In this document: in pieces, positions 28,612 to 38,885 of the stretch
Numbering within the stretch: the first letter of the stretch is position 1
Layout: every line of letters starts with the position of its first letter
NCBI GenBank assembly: GCA_963693365.1
Contig: CAVNZM010000008.1
Span: forward strand, 1,488,001 to 1,552,000
Origin: Amoebidium appalachense
Lineage: Eukaryota; Ichthyosporea
DNA: 64,000 nucleotides
Reading direction: 5' to 3'
Notes under the pieces: generated by a model
The model's database searches: none
What the model saw: only the letters and a program-made list of their open reading frames with translations
Told to the model about the DNA's origin: nothing
Translations under genes and position numbers: made by a program

Positions 28612-29506
28612 AGAACACATGCACACACACAAATGAGAGCATGTGCACACACAGCACAATGCCCACACACCTACATACACACACACACACATTCATTGTC
28701 CGCGTATGCCCAAGCTCACACATGCGTGCATGCACACGGATAGACTGGTATGCATAGACACACAGGAATGTACAAAACTCAGACATTCAATGATTAATGG
28801 ACCGCCCACGGCACATTTGCCAACGGACGTACAAAGGCGCGTGCGCATGCAAGCATTTTCACACACGCACAAAAACACAAACAAACTTACACGCGGTATA
28901 ATTACACACACTACATATTCAACCACGCACATACCTGCACACACGTCTTTCTTATTTTCAATCCCCTCTACCTAAAAATTATCTCCCCCCTCCACACCCC
29001 TTCCCCCCCCCCCCCCCCCCCAACCCCCTCCACTTCCCTTTCCCTTGCTCTCTCACACGCTAAGAAACAAAAACCCACCCACACAAGCCAATGATTTTGT
29101 CTCGGTATATCTACCGGTATATCTGCCGTTCGGTTGGCATGGTAGTCTCGACATCGGATCTTATACACAAACGGCCGAGCTTGTTATCATCTAGACACGA
29201 ACACACTAAAATTGTAACCAACCAATAGGATTGCCCGTTGAGATCCACCTCATGTCTCTTGGTAGTCTGGGCCATCTAGACACCAACATAATAAAAAACT
29301 AACCAACCAATGGGCTTCTTTTTTTAGATCCTTGGCATGCGCTTGGAATTCTAGACATTAAGGGGGAGGGACAAAGCGTATTTTCGATTGTCGTACCGGG
29401 GGCGGCGCACTGTGCAGACATGTATCCCCCTAGCGAGGATGACTCTGTGGAGATAAGGGCTGCACGCGAGAAGATTAATCAGTACATTGGAACGTGGGTG
29501 CAGTAG
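19459..29506 (+). CDS. Serine carboxypeptidase S28 family (Pro-X carboxypeptidase / PRSS16-like), secreted
   Basis: Twelve exons: 19459-19653, 20301-20447, 21234-21270, 21853-22025, 22964-23111, 23890-23974, 24941-25030, 26060-26198, 26709-26816, 27437-27543, 28049-28131, 29328-29506. All phases agree, giving 496 aa. Residues 1-21 form a signal peptide, so the protein is secreted or lysosomal. Family hallmarks in order: [44 protein letters not shown], the nucleophile elbow GGSYPG (Ser174), [19 protein letters not shown], then [11 protein letters not shown] (Asp438) and GAAHCADM (His465). The order Ser-Asp-His and the spacing match human PRCP (179/430/455). S28 enzymes cleave after proline near the C-terminus (PRCP) or release N-terminal dipeptides (DPP7). 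The sequence cannot separate PRCP-like from PRSS16-like activity; the short GGEGP and LEHRFYG text looks PRSS16-like. Several Asn-X-Ser/Thr sites suggest glycosylation. Exon 6 uses the GTGGGG donor at 23975; an upstream GTAAGC would break the frame. Confidence 0.93.
22738..22831 (+). repeat. Truncated copy of the poly(C)-ended element in S28 intron 4
   Basis: CTCTGCCTATGATGCATACT at 22738-22757 matches CTCTGCTTATGACGCATACT in the full copies. After about 75 further bases (diverged) it runs into a poly(C) run at about 22831. A similar GATGCATACTCCGTGTGTAC occurs at 23231 before C-rich DNA at 23331, possibly another fragment. Confidence 0.45.
25244..25591 (+). repeat. Tandem duplication of about 140 bp separated by (CA)n, S28 intron 7
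   Basis: The segment 25244-25383 (AAAGACAGACACACGCATTC ... ATAATCATAAAGGGA) is repeated at 25451-25591 with only a few differences. The two copies are separated by (CA)n 25385-25450, and the first is preceded by (CA)n from about 25175. The unit is therefore (CA)n plus about 140 bp of unique DNA. Confidence 0.9.
28150..28640 (+). repeat. Compound (CA)n array with periodic ATGAGAACACATG interruptions
   Basis: S28 intron 11 begins with about 490 bp of (CA)n interrupted roughly every 30-60 bp by ATGAGAACA plus CATG, CAGG, CACA or AATG. At least ten interruptions are present. The shared interruption shows the array grew by duplicating blocks that already contained it, not only by dinucleotide slippage. 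Confidence 0.9.
29191..29342 (+). repeat. Duplicated 3' splice-site segment before S28 exon 12
   Basis: ATCTAGACACGAACACACTA ... TAACCAACCAATAGG at 29191-29234 is echoed by ATCTAGACACCAACATAATA ... TAACCAACCAATGGG at 29274-29313, which leads into the functional TTTTTTTAG acceptor. Even the first exon bases (ATCC ... ATG ... TTGG) have a decayed counterpart in the upstream copy near 29242-29265. Confidence 0.65.
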
Positions 29507-30049
29507 GTGGGGTGCGAGCTTATTGGTCGTTTGCAGATGGGGATTTAGCCTTTTATGGTTAGGTTGTAATGGGTTGTTGGGGTGCCCGCGTGCGCACGTG
29601 TGTGTTCAAGCGTGTGTTGGTGCTATTTGTGGTGTGTGGCGATGGGTGGATGTCTTGTAGGCTTTTTTTTGTGGCTTGAATGGGAGGTTTCTTGATGTGC
29701 GGCTAATGGGTTTGGTTCGCTTGATTAATGGCCTGTACGCTAGAATCTAGATGTTGCTTTGTGTTGGATTCTTTGTATGGTTAGTAGACTTTTGCAGATG
29801 TTGTAGGGTATTTATTTTCCAATCTGGAGCTAGGGTCTTTAAAAGGAAAACACATGATAGTATCACATAGGGATACAGGCTGGCTTCGAATTAACTTATG
29901 ATGAAGAGTTTAGGTGCTTTAAAACAAATGATCTTGGGACACCCCCCACTCTTTTATACTTTGATTATGAACTTTTCGTGATTGTAAAACATAGCAAAGT
30001 TTAACCCATTTGACTGTTTGAGGGTTGTTGGTATAGCTCCAGAATGTAT

Positions 30050-30055
30050 AATAAA
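30050..30055 (+). terminator. Possible polyadenylation signal AATAAA downstream of the S28 gene
   Basis: A canonical AATAAA in AT-rich DNA on the coding strand. It is the first I saw after the stop at 29504-29506, which would imply a 3'UTR of over 540 bases. Not proven. Confidence 0.35.
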
Positions 30056-30221
30056 TGAATTTAATATTGAAACTATGACTGCATCTGTTTCACCCTGATA
30101 CATACCGTATCAGATCAAAAGATGATTACACGCTGCATGAGACTCAGTATGGATCTCGGGCGGCGGAACCCAGTGGAACCATCCCTCCCCCCCCTCCCCC
30201 CTCCCCCCCCCAAAAAAAAAT

Positions 30222-30292
<71 letters not shown>

Positions 30293-30886
30293 GTGCTCTC
30301 GTGTGATGGCTCACACCTTCAGGTGCATTGGGAACGTTTTCTTGTGTGTGGTAATGCTGGTGGTGGGTGGGTGACTGGGTGGTGGTGGTGGGTGGGGGGA
30401 GGGGGGGGGGGGGGGGGGGGGGGGAGGGCGGGAGGGAGGCGGAGATGGGGAAGAGGAGGAGGAGGGGTTGGCTCTGCATCACCCGGGGAAGGATAGGTAT
30501 TGGCTTACTCGTCCCCCCCCCCCCCCCCCCCCCCCCCTCCCCCCTCCCCCCTCTCCCTCCCCCCTTTGACCGGCCCTCACACACAAAATTCGCACCTGCA
30601 TTCCAACGTATGCATGTCCACCCGCCCCGGTATGTGCACGTATATGAGTGTGTACTAGAGTCTTTTTGAGGGTGTTACAGTATTGTGCATAGGCCGGTCA
30701 CTCTGTGCAATTGATCATCTTATCATGGGGAAAACGGAGGTAGGTACGTATAGGGGAGACGGGGAGAGGGGGGGAGGGGGGTGGGGGGAGGCAGGGAGGG
30801 GAGGATTTGGAAGTGCACCTTTTCAAGTCGTTACCCCCCTCTCCCCCTCCCCCCTCCCACCCCCTCCCTCCCCTTCTCCCCCTCCT

Positions 30887-30943
<57 letters not shown>

Positions 30944-31530
30944 ATAAAAAAAAAAAAAGAGAGAGAGACAAAAAGGGGGGTTTGGGGGGGGGGGGGGGGG
31001 GGGGGGGAGGAGGAATTCTTGCAAGAGTTTTCCTGTGCACCTGTGGTTCCTCCCCTCCCCCCCCCCCCCCTCTCCCCCCCTCTCCACCCCCTTTTGGGAG
31101 GGGGCGGGGAGCGGAGCCACATGAATGCTGGGGGGGGGGGGGGGGGGGGGGGGGGGGGGCTAGGATTTCTTGCAAGTGTTGTTCCTGTTTTTTTTTGTTT
31201 ATTTTCCGCCCAACTTTCTTCCCCCTTACTCCTCCCCCTCCTTTTTTTTTTTTTTCGTTCCCCTCCTTTGTCCCATCTCCCCCCCCCCCCCCCCCCTTTT
31301 TTTTCCCCACCACCCCTCCCCCCCCCCCCCCCTCCCCTCCCCTGTGTATATCCCCCTTCCTCCCCTCCCCCCGGCCCCCCTCGCCGCCCCCACTGTTTTT
31401 GTTTGTTATCACCTGTTTGTTTACTTCACCTGGAAGATTAAATGACTATGGGAGAGTGGGTAGAGTGGGGGTATGGGGAGGGGAAGGGGAGGGTCTCCTT
31501 TGTATGTTATGGGGGAAGGGGGGTGGTGGT

Positions 31531-31568
<38 letters not shown>

Positions 31569-31609
31569 CTTATAGAAACCTACTAATGCCATGTTTTACG
31601 CTTTTGCAG

Positions 31610-31738
31610 GGTGCTTGGTTTGGGCCAACAGCCTGTGTAGGCATGGGCACTATATATACTTGCCAGATTGTCACCTTCTCTCGCGAACATACAGTACTTC
31701 ACTGCTCCTGGGCCCTGACTGAAAAAAGGAATATATGA
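31610..31738 (+). CDS. Possible terminal exon of an unidentified small gene
   Basis: A strong 3' splice site (TACTAAT at 31581-31587, pyrimidine-rich DNA, TTTTGCAG) precedes 42 codons, GAWFGPTACVGMGTIYTCQI...TEKRNI, ending at TGA 31736-31738. An ATG at 30725 with five codons and a GTAGGT donor at 30740 would join in phase 0, but that is weak evidence. Three cysteines are present; no family is recognised. Confidence 0.3.
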   Translation, partial: GAWFGPTACVGMGTIYTCQIVTFSREHTVLHCSWALTEKRNI

Positions 31739-32035
31739 CACCCGAAATGCTAATCTCTAATATCTCGTGGATGAAAAATAGACCGACTGTCATATTTCAG
31801 GCTGCGAGTAAGGTCCTTCAGCATACTCATGTAGCCATATACATCACAAAAAATAGTCAAACACAACATCCACTGCGGCAACCCGTCTTCTCGAGCCCTG
31901 GGCCACCACACCACCCCAACTACTATCCGCCTCATCAATTTCAAAGTTTCACACATCATTTTTTTGATCGTCAACACTCTTGCAAATTACAACCATAATC
32001 AACATCATGACCTCCACAAAACTAAGCAAACACCT

Positions 32036-32901
32036 TTAACCGTCGCCGTTTTCATCCTCGCCAAGGCCATCCTCCTCCTCTCTGCGTGACCGTGTAGTCC
32101 ACGTAGACACACTGGTCGTGCCGGGAGACGGCCACCCAGCAGGCCAACCAGAGGGCCAAGACGGCCAAGAGGGGGTAGAGGGCCACTGAGAGGGTCCACT
32201 AGGGGGCCAACGTGGTCCGCTTGGAGGCCAGCTGGGAGGGGCGGGGGGCCACGGTGAGGGGGGTGGAGGGCGGGGAAGGGGAGGTGGCCGACGGGGGCCG
32301 GGGCCGGGGCCGGGTACAGGCCTAGTGCGACATTCCACAGCCTGACAGTTCCAGAAGCAGCCCTCCGGGGTCACGCCTGTCTGCTCAATGGCTACACAGG
32401 TGGTTTCGGTCTGTGCAGACGCCCCAAGAAGACCCCTGCGGGTGGGGCAGACGAGAAGGCAGCGACGACCGGAGAAGCTCTGACGGCGAGAAAGGTCGTG
32501 GCTGGGAGCAGAAATCTGTGGGTGGAGAGGGCCGGGTTACGTATACATATGTAGGTAGTAGTAGATATTATGATATTTACCGGAGTGCGTGTGTGGTTTG
32601 GGCAGATGCACCGATTTGGTTGTTTTTGCACCCGTTTGAAGAACTACCGACCACAAATTGACCACTTACAGTGTGCAAGTGTCTATATTGGGCTAGAAAA
32701 GCTAGCATTCCCTAGGCACGCATGGCAGTGATTATGCATATGTAGGGCGGGAATAATTCTGCGCACGGGAAAGAAACTTACGTAGTCAGTGGCATCGTCC
32801 TGTGTGGCAGGCACACCCCGGGCCCAGGCCACAGCAGCAAGCAGCAGCACTAGCAGCTTTGCCGTACCCATTCCCCAGCTCAGTCTACTAACGTGGCCCA
32901 T
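32036..32901 (-). CDS. Secreted six-cysteine Pro/Trp-rich protein, copy A
   Basis: Two exons, 32901-32782 and 32515-32036, joined in phase 0, give 199 aa. The N-terminus is a signal peptide (hydrophobic core LLVLLLAAVAWA). Exon 2 contains LSRRQ, a possible dibasic cleavage site. A six-cysteine module follows: CLLVC, TTCVAIEQTGV, GCFWNCQAVEC. Then come GPGPGP and a long low-complexity tail built of WPP, PSWPSWP and GWPAGWPSPG units, ending in WTTRSRR and an acidic end. Copies B and C share the gene structure, cysteine spacing and tail. I do not recognise the family. A secreted, disulfide-bonded head with a Pro/Trp-rich stalk could be structural (cell wall or matrix), defensive or a signalling precursor; function is unknown. 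Copy A faces away from B and C and has the longest tail. Confidence 0.75.
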
Positions 32902-33767
32902 TCCCAGTCCTCCTGTGTGAATAAAGACTAGTTTGCGTTGGTACTGGCTGTGGCTCGAGCTCGTTATGAAGCTCTTGGGTCGGCAGCGAGCTTTTATAGA
33001 CCCTCAACTGCGGGCATGCGTGAGGCTATCTAACTCATCATCTTTGCAAGATGTCCAATCTTCACACCATCTGCTTCTAGATACCTCCTGGGGCATTACG
33101 GCACGCGGAACTGCAAGACAGTTCATGACACGTGTTCATGGCCTTCACGGCAAAACGGCCCTTCATCTCAGTGATCTTGGCAAGTTGGAGCTTGCACCCG
33201 ATTGGTTAAGATGAGCGAATTGCAGTGGCTAAAGCTTAGTCAGCTGACTTTTACGACTTCTGATTCGTGTTTATTGCGCCCACAGGAATTTTTCCGCGTG
33301 CCGTACATTCGATGCAAAACAGCTGGCGCCGCCCGCGCCGGGCCTGGAACACAGACGGTTGTCAAAAGCATGCTAGTGTGTCGCGCTTTACAGGTTTTCA
33401 TACTGCTTCTTGCCTATCCCTGTTTTGATATAAAAAAGCGTTTACCGTGCAGTAGTCAGTACTATGTGTCAAAGTATTTACAAGGTCACTGTCTGATGCT
33501 GATGGACGTATACGCACCCACGTGCAGCTCCCACATGCACCATCGATCGACAGGCACAATGTCACATGCCAATACGCACAAACCACCCAGGTTGACCGAC
33601 GGTAGCCGCACTACCCCGGGCCGGTGCCAAAAGCCAGCTTTTTTGACAAATTGACACTAGTTAATAATCATTAGACGGGAGGGTAGCTTATGAGAGCTAG
33701 AGGTGCCGAGGCCAGGGGAGGATCATGGAAGAGCTCGAGGAAGGGAGCCTCCGGGAGGAGGCAAGGT

Positions 33768-33838
<71 letters not shown>

Positions 33839-34303
33839 CTAGGTCAATGATAAACCAAATAGTGCAAATCAGCTTTATGGTTTGTGTGCGTAGCACTGCG
33901 TGCGTGTACGTGCACATGTAATCAGTTGACAGCTCTTCATAATTTTGTGCGGTTCGGGCATGAGCCATGCGTAGTAGCCGGGAATATTTTTTCACGATCT
34001 AGCATTTTTTTGACAACACCTGCCAAGTACTACTGCACCACCGTTACCCGGCGTAATAGTGCCGGGCAAACCACGCAACTGTCAGGGCTGGGAAGGGTAT
34101 TTAACAATCAATTTTCAAAGAGGGCACCAGGTGCTTGCACACACCTAGGGCTTGTTCAGTAGCACTGCTGTCCGAGAGTTAAACAGGGCCTGGCATGTGA
34201 AGATTTTGCAGGACCTATTCCAAGGAATGCTGCATGCGAGGATCTAATAGATAGAAACAAACGACCCTGGAAAACAAAAACTGCCGCGGCAAGGAACACT
34301 ACC
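32902..34303. other. Divergent upstream region between copies A and B
   Basis: 1.4 kb between two opposite-facing family members, so both promoters lie here. 33769-33838 is an unbroken poly(G) run of about 70 bp. From 33888 to 34110 the sequence resembles 37085-37320 upstream of copy C (CACATGTAATCAG, then CACCTGCCAA, then GCCGGGCAAACCACG), marking the 5' part of the tandem duplication. A plus-strand ORF at 33202-33654 is open for 150 codons but shows no domain. Confidence 0.5.
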
Positions 34304-34472
34304 ATGAGCTGTCTACGTGGCCGTGGCTGGGGGTTGTGGGCTGTCGCGTTTGTGCTGGTGCTGTTTGGGGCTGTGGCCTGGGCCCGCACCGTACCTGCCA
34401 TGGAAGACCACTACGTGAGTGCTCTCGGAGTCCTCTTCCCTCCTCTCGATCCTACCCGCTTCCCCTGCCCCT

Positions 34473-34504
<32 letters not shown>

Positions 34505-35018
34505 ACCACCACCACCACCACCACCACCACCGGTACCACCACCACCACCACCCCCACCATTACCAACCCCCCCTCCCCGCCCCGCCCCGTCTTTCTTCTA
34601 CCGGCTCCTCCCCTCTCGTGAACCCGTCTCTCTTGAACCTTTATTAGGCTCCGTCCCCTTAGAGTGGTCATTAATGCACGTTTTCTTTCTACTACCACTT
34701 CATGCAAGCTTTTTGTTTGCCTCGTGAATCAATTGTCATCAGTTCATTGAAGACATGGCTCATGCTGTCCGTCCCTTCGTCTCCTTCCTTCGTTTCTGAA
34801 AGCTCGCATTGTCAGGGTTGCGCTTCTCCCCCCCCCCCCCTCCCCCCCCCTCCCCTCCCCCCCTCCCCCCCCCCCCACACACACAAACATGCACACAGAC
34901 ACACACACGCCCACACAAACAAAGTGTTGGCTGCTTCTAATCCGCTTAAAGTAATTTCCAAATCTTTGTCACCCAGGGATTGAGCTCCGTTTCTTCTTCC
35001 TTTTTTTTTTTTTTTTTT

Positions 35019-35060
<42 letters not shown>

Positions 35061-35590
35061 TGATACTCAGTGGGAAAGAAAAACCTGCCAATTTTTTTTG
35101 ACAATGCCTGGTGCAGTCACTGTGCCCTGACGTAGTTCGTTATCCTACATACAGTATCTCCTCCGGGCAAACACGCACCTAACTTTGTCTAAACCCACAG
35201 GGACATGGGCATCACGAGCATGTTCCCACCCACATCCTCTCTCGCCGCCAAAACTTCTCTGCCCAACGCTGCCTCCTCGTGTGTCCTCGCCGCTACCAAG
35301 CAGCTGCCTACGGAGGCACCCAGACCACCTGTGTAGCCATTGAGCAGACAGGGGTGACCCCCTCAGGCTGCTACTACGACTGTCAAGCTGTTCAATGTCG
35401 CACCACACCCATCCCTGGCCCCGGCCCCGGCCCCGGCCCCTGGCCCCCGCAGCCCAATCCCTGGCCTCCTACCCCCTCCTGGCCTTCTTGGCCCCCTGGT
35501 TGGCCCATCGGGTGGCCGTCTCCCGGCACGAGCAGTATATCTACGTGGACTACACGATCACGCCGCAGCAACGAGAATGAGTACTATTAA
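34304..35590 (+). CDS. Secreted six-cysteine Pro/Trp-rich protein, copy B
   Basis: Exon 1 (34304-34414) encodes 37 residues with a clear signal peptide (WAVAFVLVLFGAVAWA) and ends DHY at a GTGAGT donor. Exon 2 (35201-35590) opens GHGHHEHVPTHILSRRQNFS in phase 0; the total is 166 aa. The cysteine module is CLLVC-x15-C-x12-C-YYD-C-QAVQ-C, followed by GPGPGPGPWPP, PSWPSWPPGWPIGWPSPG and WTTRSRR. The histidine-rich segment GHGHHEH before the dibasic site could bind metal (inference). It is closest to copy C: exon 1 differs at only four of 37 residues. The intron holds CAC triplets, poly(C), and a poly(T) run followed by a poly(G) run. Confidence 0.8.
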
Positions 35591-36186
35591 ACGATGTGGG
35601 CCCCTCTTGCTTTTCACCTTTTTCTCTTTTTGGTTCGGACGGGATGTTTTGGGGAGGAGGAGGAGGCAGGGGGGGGGGGGGGGGGGGGAGGGCTCGAGGA
35701 GAACGGGAGTTTACTGGTGTTGATCCTTATTCATTTACGGTTATGCACTTGTGTGTGAAATCAGTCAACGGACTCATGATGTAAAAAACGCGAGGGTGGC
35801 AGTTGATTGCATGCACACACGGTCAGACTCATACCGTAACGTCAAAACAACGGGGTTGGCCAACATAGAAGTGTACTTATGTCGCAACGAATACGCTACA
35901 TTCGACAACAGCTGTCCGGCTTCATGACGAATTTGGGTGCACACTACTTTTGTTAGTGTAAACTCAGTACGAGAGCCTGTACTTGTACTCACTTTTCTCT
36001 TTTTTCCCAAATTGACTGAGACCAAGGGAGGTAACGCCCCGGGTGATCAACAAAAACATAAAACTGTCCAACGGATCCAGGCTGCAATCAATATCGGTTT
36101 TGTCACTTGCAGTGTGGCTCAAAAGCTCACGAGCAAACCCCCCCTTCCCCCCGCCCTCCCCTTCCCCTCCTCCTCCCGGCCCCCTC

Positions 36187-36225
<39 letters not shown>

Positions 36226-36354
36226 CACCCCCCCCCCCCCCTCTCTCCCCCGCACAAGAAACACCCACCACCACCAACTCTACGTTCATCCCCATATGCA
36301 ATATCCCTTACTTATTCTCAGACGTCACCATATCCGGATCTCTCGTGCCCATCC

Positions 36355-36408
<54 letters not shown>

Positions 36409-37538
36409 GTACGATCTATATATATATCAGCACTCACGTGATCTTCCCCCCGGCCCCTCATCCTTTGAAACCTCAGAGTTTTCTGACCTGTCCAACCCGG
36501 CCCCTTGCCTCCTCCTCCCCCCCCCCTCCACACACACACAAACACCCTGGATTCCCCTCAAACATCCTTGGGCCCCCCGTATAAGGGGCTCGCAAAACGA
36601 AGGTAGGATTGAATCGGAAGTCTTCCCCCTCCCCAACCCCCTCCCCCTGTGTCCCCCTCCCCCCTCCCCCTCCTCTCCCCCCCCACCTCCCCCCTCCCCC
36701 CCCCCCCCCCCCCCCCCACACACACACGTGCACGTTGCTTTAGATATGTTGGTGCGTGCGGCTCCTGGTAAATGCTAGAAGCTTGTCTGCCAATCACAAC
36801 ACATGAACACAACGTACCAGAGAAATGTTTATCTTAAGGTGTTAACATTTTTGTGATTTTACATGATCCTAATGTAGGTGGTATGCACATATGTGTGTGT
36901 GTGTATGCGTGTGGGAGGGGAGGGATGGGTGGGTGGGTGGGGGGGGGATGCCGGGGTGGGGGGGGGGGGGGGGGGGGGGGGGGGGATGGTGGGGGGGGGG
37001 GGGGGGGGAAGGGGGGGTTGATGCCAATGACATGTACCAACAATTGAGTCATTCAAGCTCATTATACACATGCATATGTACACGTGCGTGGCACTGCATG
37101 GATGTGCGTGCACGTGTAATCAGTTTCAGTGTGTCGAGCATGAGCCATGGGTAGCAGGTGATGCTGTCCATATGCAGTAGAAATTGCTCAATATAATTTC
37201 AAAAGAATGTTTTTTTTTTTTTTTTGAAAACTTCTCCTCAGCACCTGCCAACTACACTGTGCTACACCCGGTTAATACGCCGGGCAAACCACGAAACGTG
37301 TAGCGTTCAACAGTATAAAACGACTCAGACACCAAAAAGAAAACCAGAAGCTCGCACGCATCTTGGTCATTTGGCAACGTCTCGGAGTTGTGGCCTGTCA
37401 ATATTCATTTAATTAAAGGTGCCAGGTCCTAGTCCAAAAGGCGTTTTACGTGACAGGCTGCCAGTTTCATGAAGCTTGCCTATAGTCTAGTTGAAGGAAA
37501 CAAAACTCCCTGAAAAACAAAAGCTGCCGAACACTACC

Positions 37539-37662
37539 ATGAGCTGCCTGCATGGCCGTGGCTGGGGGTTGTGGGCTGTTGCGTTTGTGCTGCTGCTGTT
37601 TGGGGCCGTGGCCTGGGCCCGCACAGTACCTGTCATGGACGACCACTACGTGAGCGTTTTCC

Positions 37663-37695
<33 letters not shown>

Positions 37696-38034
37696 GCTCC
37701 CCCTAATGCCACTCCCTGCTCCCCGCAGTGCCACCTCCCTCTCCTCCACCTCCCCCCACCCCCTCTCCGTGTCCCCTTCTGAGTCGCTAGTGCACGTTTT
37801 TTTTCCCTCACCGCTGATGTTATCCAAAGCCTTGCTGATTAATATCTGAGTGCAGTGGCATCGATTTATTGACGATCCAGACAATGCTCACCCTGTCCGT
37901 CCCATTGTCATTACTATTCCCTGAAAGCTCCGCTCTACGAAGAAAAGAAGCAAGTCCGGGTAGTAGAAGACCAGAATTAAAAGCAGCGCTTGCTTACTCG
38001 GGTTTGCGCCATTTAACCCGTCTTTCCAGTATCA

Positions 38035-38077
<43 letters not shown>

Positions 38078-38885
38078 CCTTCCTTTTACAAGCAAAAGAA
38101 AAAGAAGAAAAAATGGGGAACACAAAAAACAAAAAACAAAAAAAAAAAACAAAAAAAAAACACGCACCCACTCACCCACCGGCACGCATGCACATGTACA
38201 ACTTTTTGGCTTCGAATTTGCTTTTTCCCTTAAGCTTTGATACCCTGTGAAGCTCGAGCTCCTTTTTTTCCCCTTTTGTTTTCTTTTCTCCTTCTTTTCC
38301 TTTTCCTTTTATTTTCTTTCTTTCTTTCTTTCTTTCTTTTTTTTTTTGTGTGTATGTGTGTGTGTGTGTGTGTGTGGGAGGGGTGGAGGGGGGGGGTGGG
38401 GTTAACAGGGGGGGAGGGGGGGGGGGGGGGGGGGGGCGGGGGCGGGGAGGGGGAGAGAAAACCCTAGCCTGTCTGCCTGTCTGTTGCAGTGCCCCCAACT
38501 TCGTTTAACCCCACAGGGACATGGGCATTACAAGCATGTTCCCACCCACATCCTCTCTCGCCGCCAGAACCCTTCCGGCCAGCAGTGCCTCCTCGTGTGC
38601 CCCAGCCCTCTCTCTGGCCCCATGGGCCGTGGGGGTCAGACGGCGTGTGTTGCCGTTGAGCAGATGGACAGGGCGCCTTCAGGCTGCTACTACGACTGCC
38701 AGTGGGCCTTTGCGTGCCAAACTACTCTCAGCACCATTCCCGGTTTGGGCTCCACCCCATGGCCCGAACAGCCCAACCTCTGAGTCCCAGGCTGGCCCAT
38801 CGGGTGGCCTGCTCGCGGCACGACCAGCACGAGCACGTGGACAACACTGTCTAGCCGCAGCAGCGAGGACTATTATAATGAATGA
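37539..38885 (+). CDS. Secreted six-cysteine Pro/Trp-rich protein, copy C, tail interrupted by an in-frame TGA
   Basis: Exon 1 (37539-37649) and exon 2 (38517-38783) join in phase 0 and give 125 aa up to TGA at 38781-38783. The six cysteines are intact (CLLVC, TACVAVEQ, GCYYDCQWAFAC). After the TGA the same frame continues VPGWPIGWPARGTTSTSTWT and on to a second stop at 38883-38885, matching the tail of copy B. Copy C is therefore a truncated product caused by a nonsense change, or a readthrough candidate. The Pro/Trp stalk has also shrunk to WPEQPN. The signal peptide is WAVAFVLLLFGAVAWA. Its duplication partner is copy B. Confidence 0.75.

Larger units (their letters stand above)
29507..32035. 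other. S28 3' region, homopolymer-rich intergenic DNA
   Basis: A possible polyadenylation signal AATAAA lies at 30050-30055, about 540 bp after the stop. Beyond it are C_nA_n at 30187-30220, (CA)n 30222-30291, a G-rich tract 30398-30430, poly(C) 30517-30540, poly(C)+poly(A) 30895-30959, poly(G) 30975-31010 and 31131-31158, T/C-rich DNA 31180-31380 and poly(G) 31530-31568. A small candidate exon at 31610-31738 is listed separately. 31740-32035 lies just past the end of secreted-family copy A. Confidence 0.5.

Noticed and set aside
30683-31441. Long proline- or glycine-rich ORFs over poly(C)/poly(G)
   Set aside because: The frames depend on homopolymer length and exist in several frames at once; no domain or splice logic supports them.
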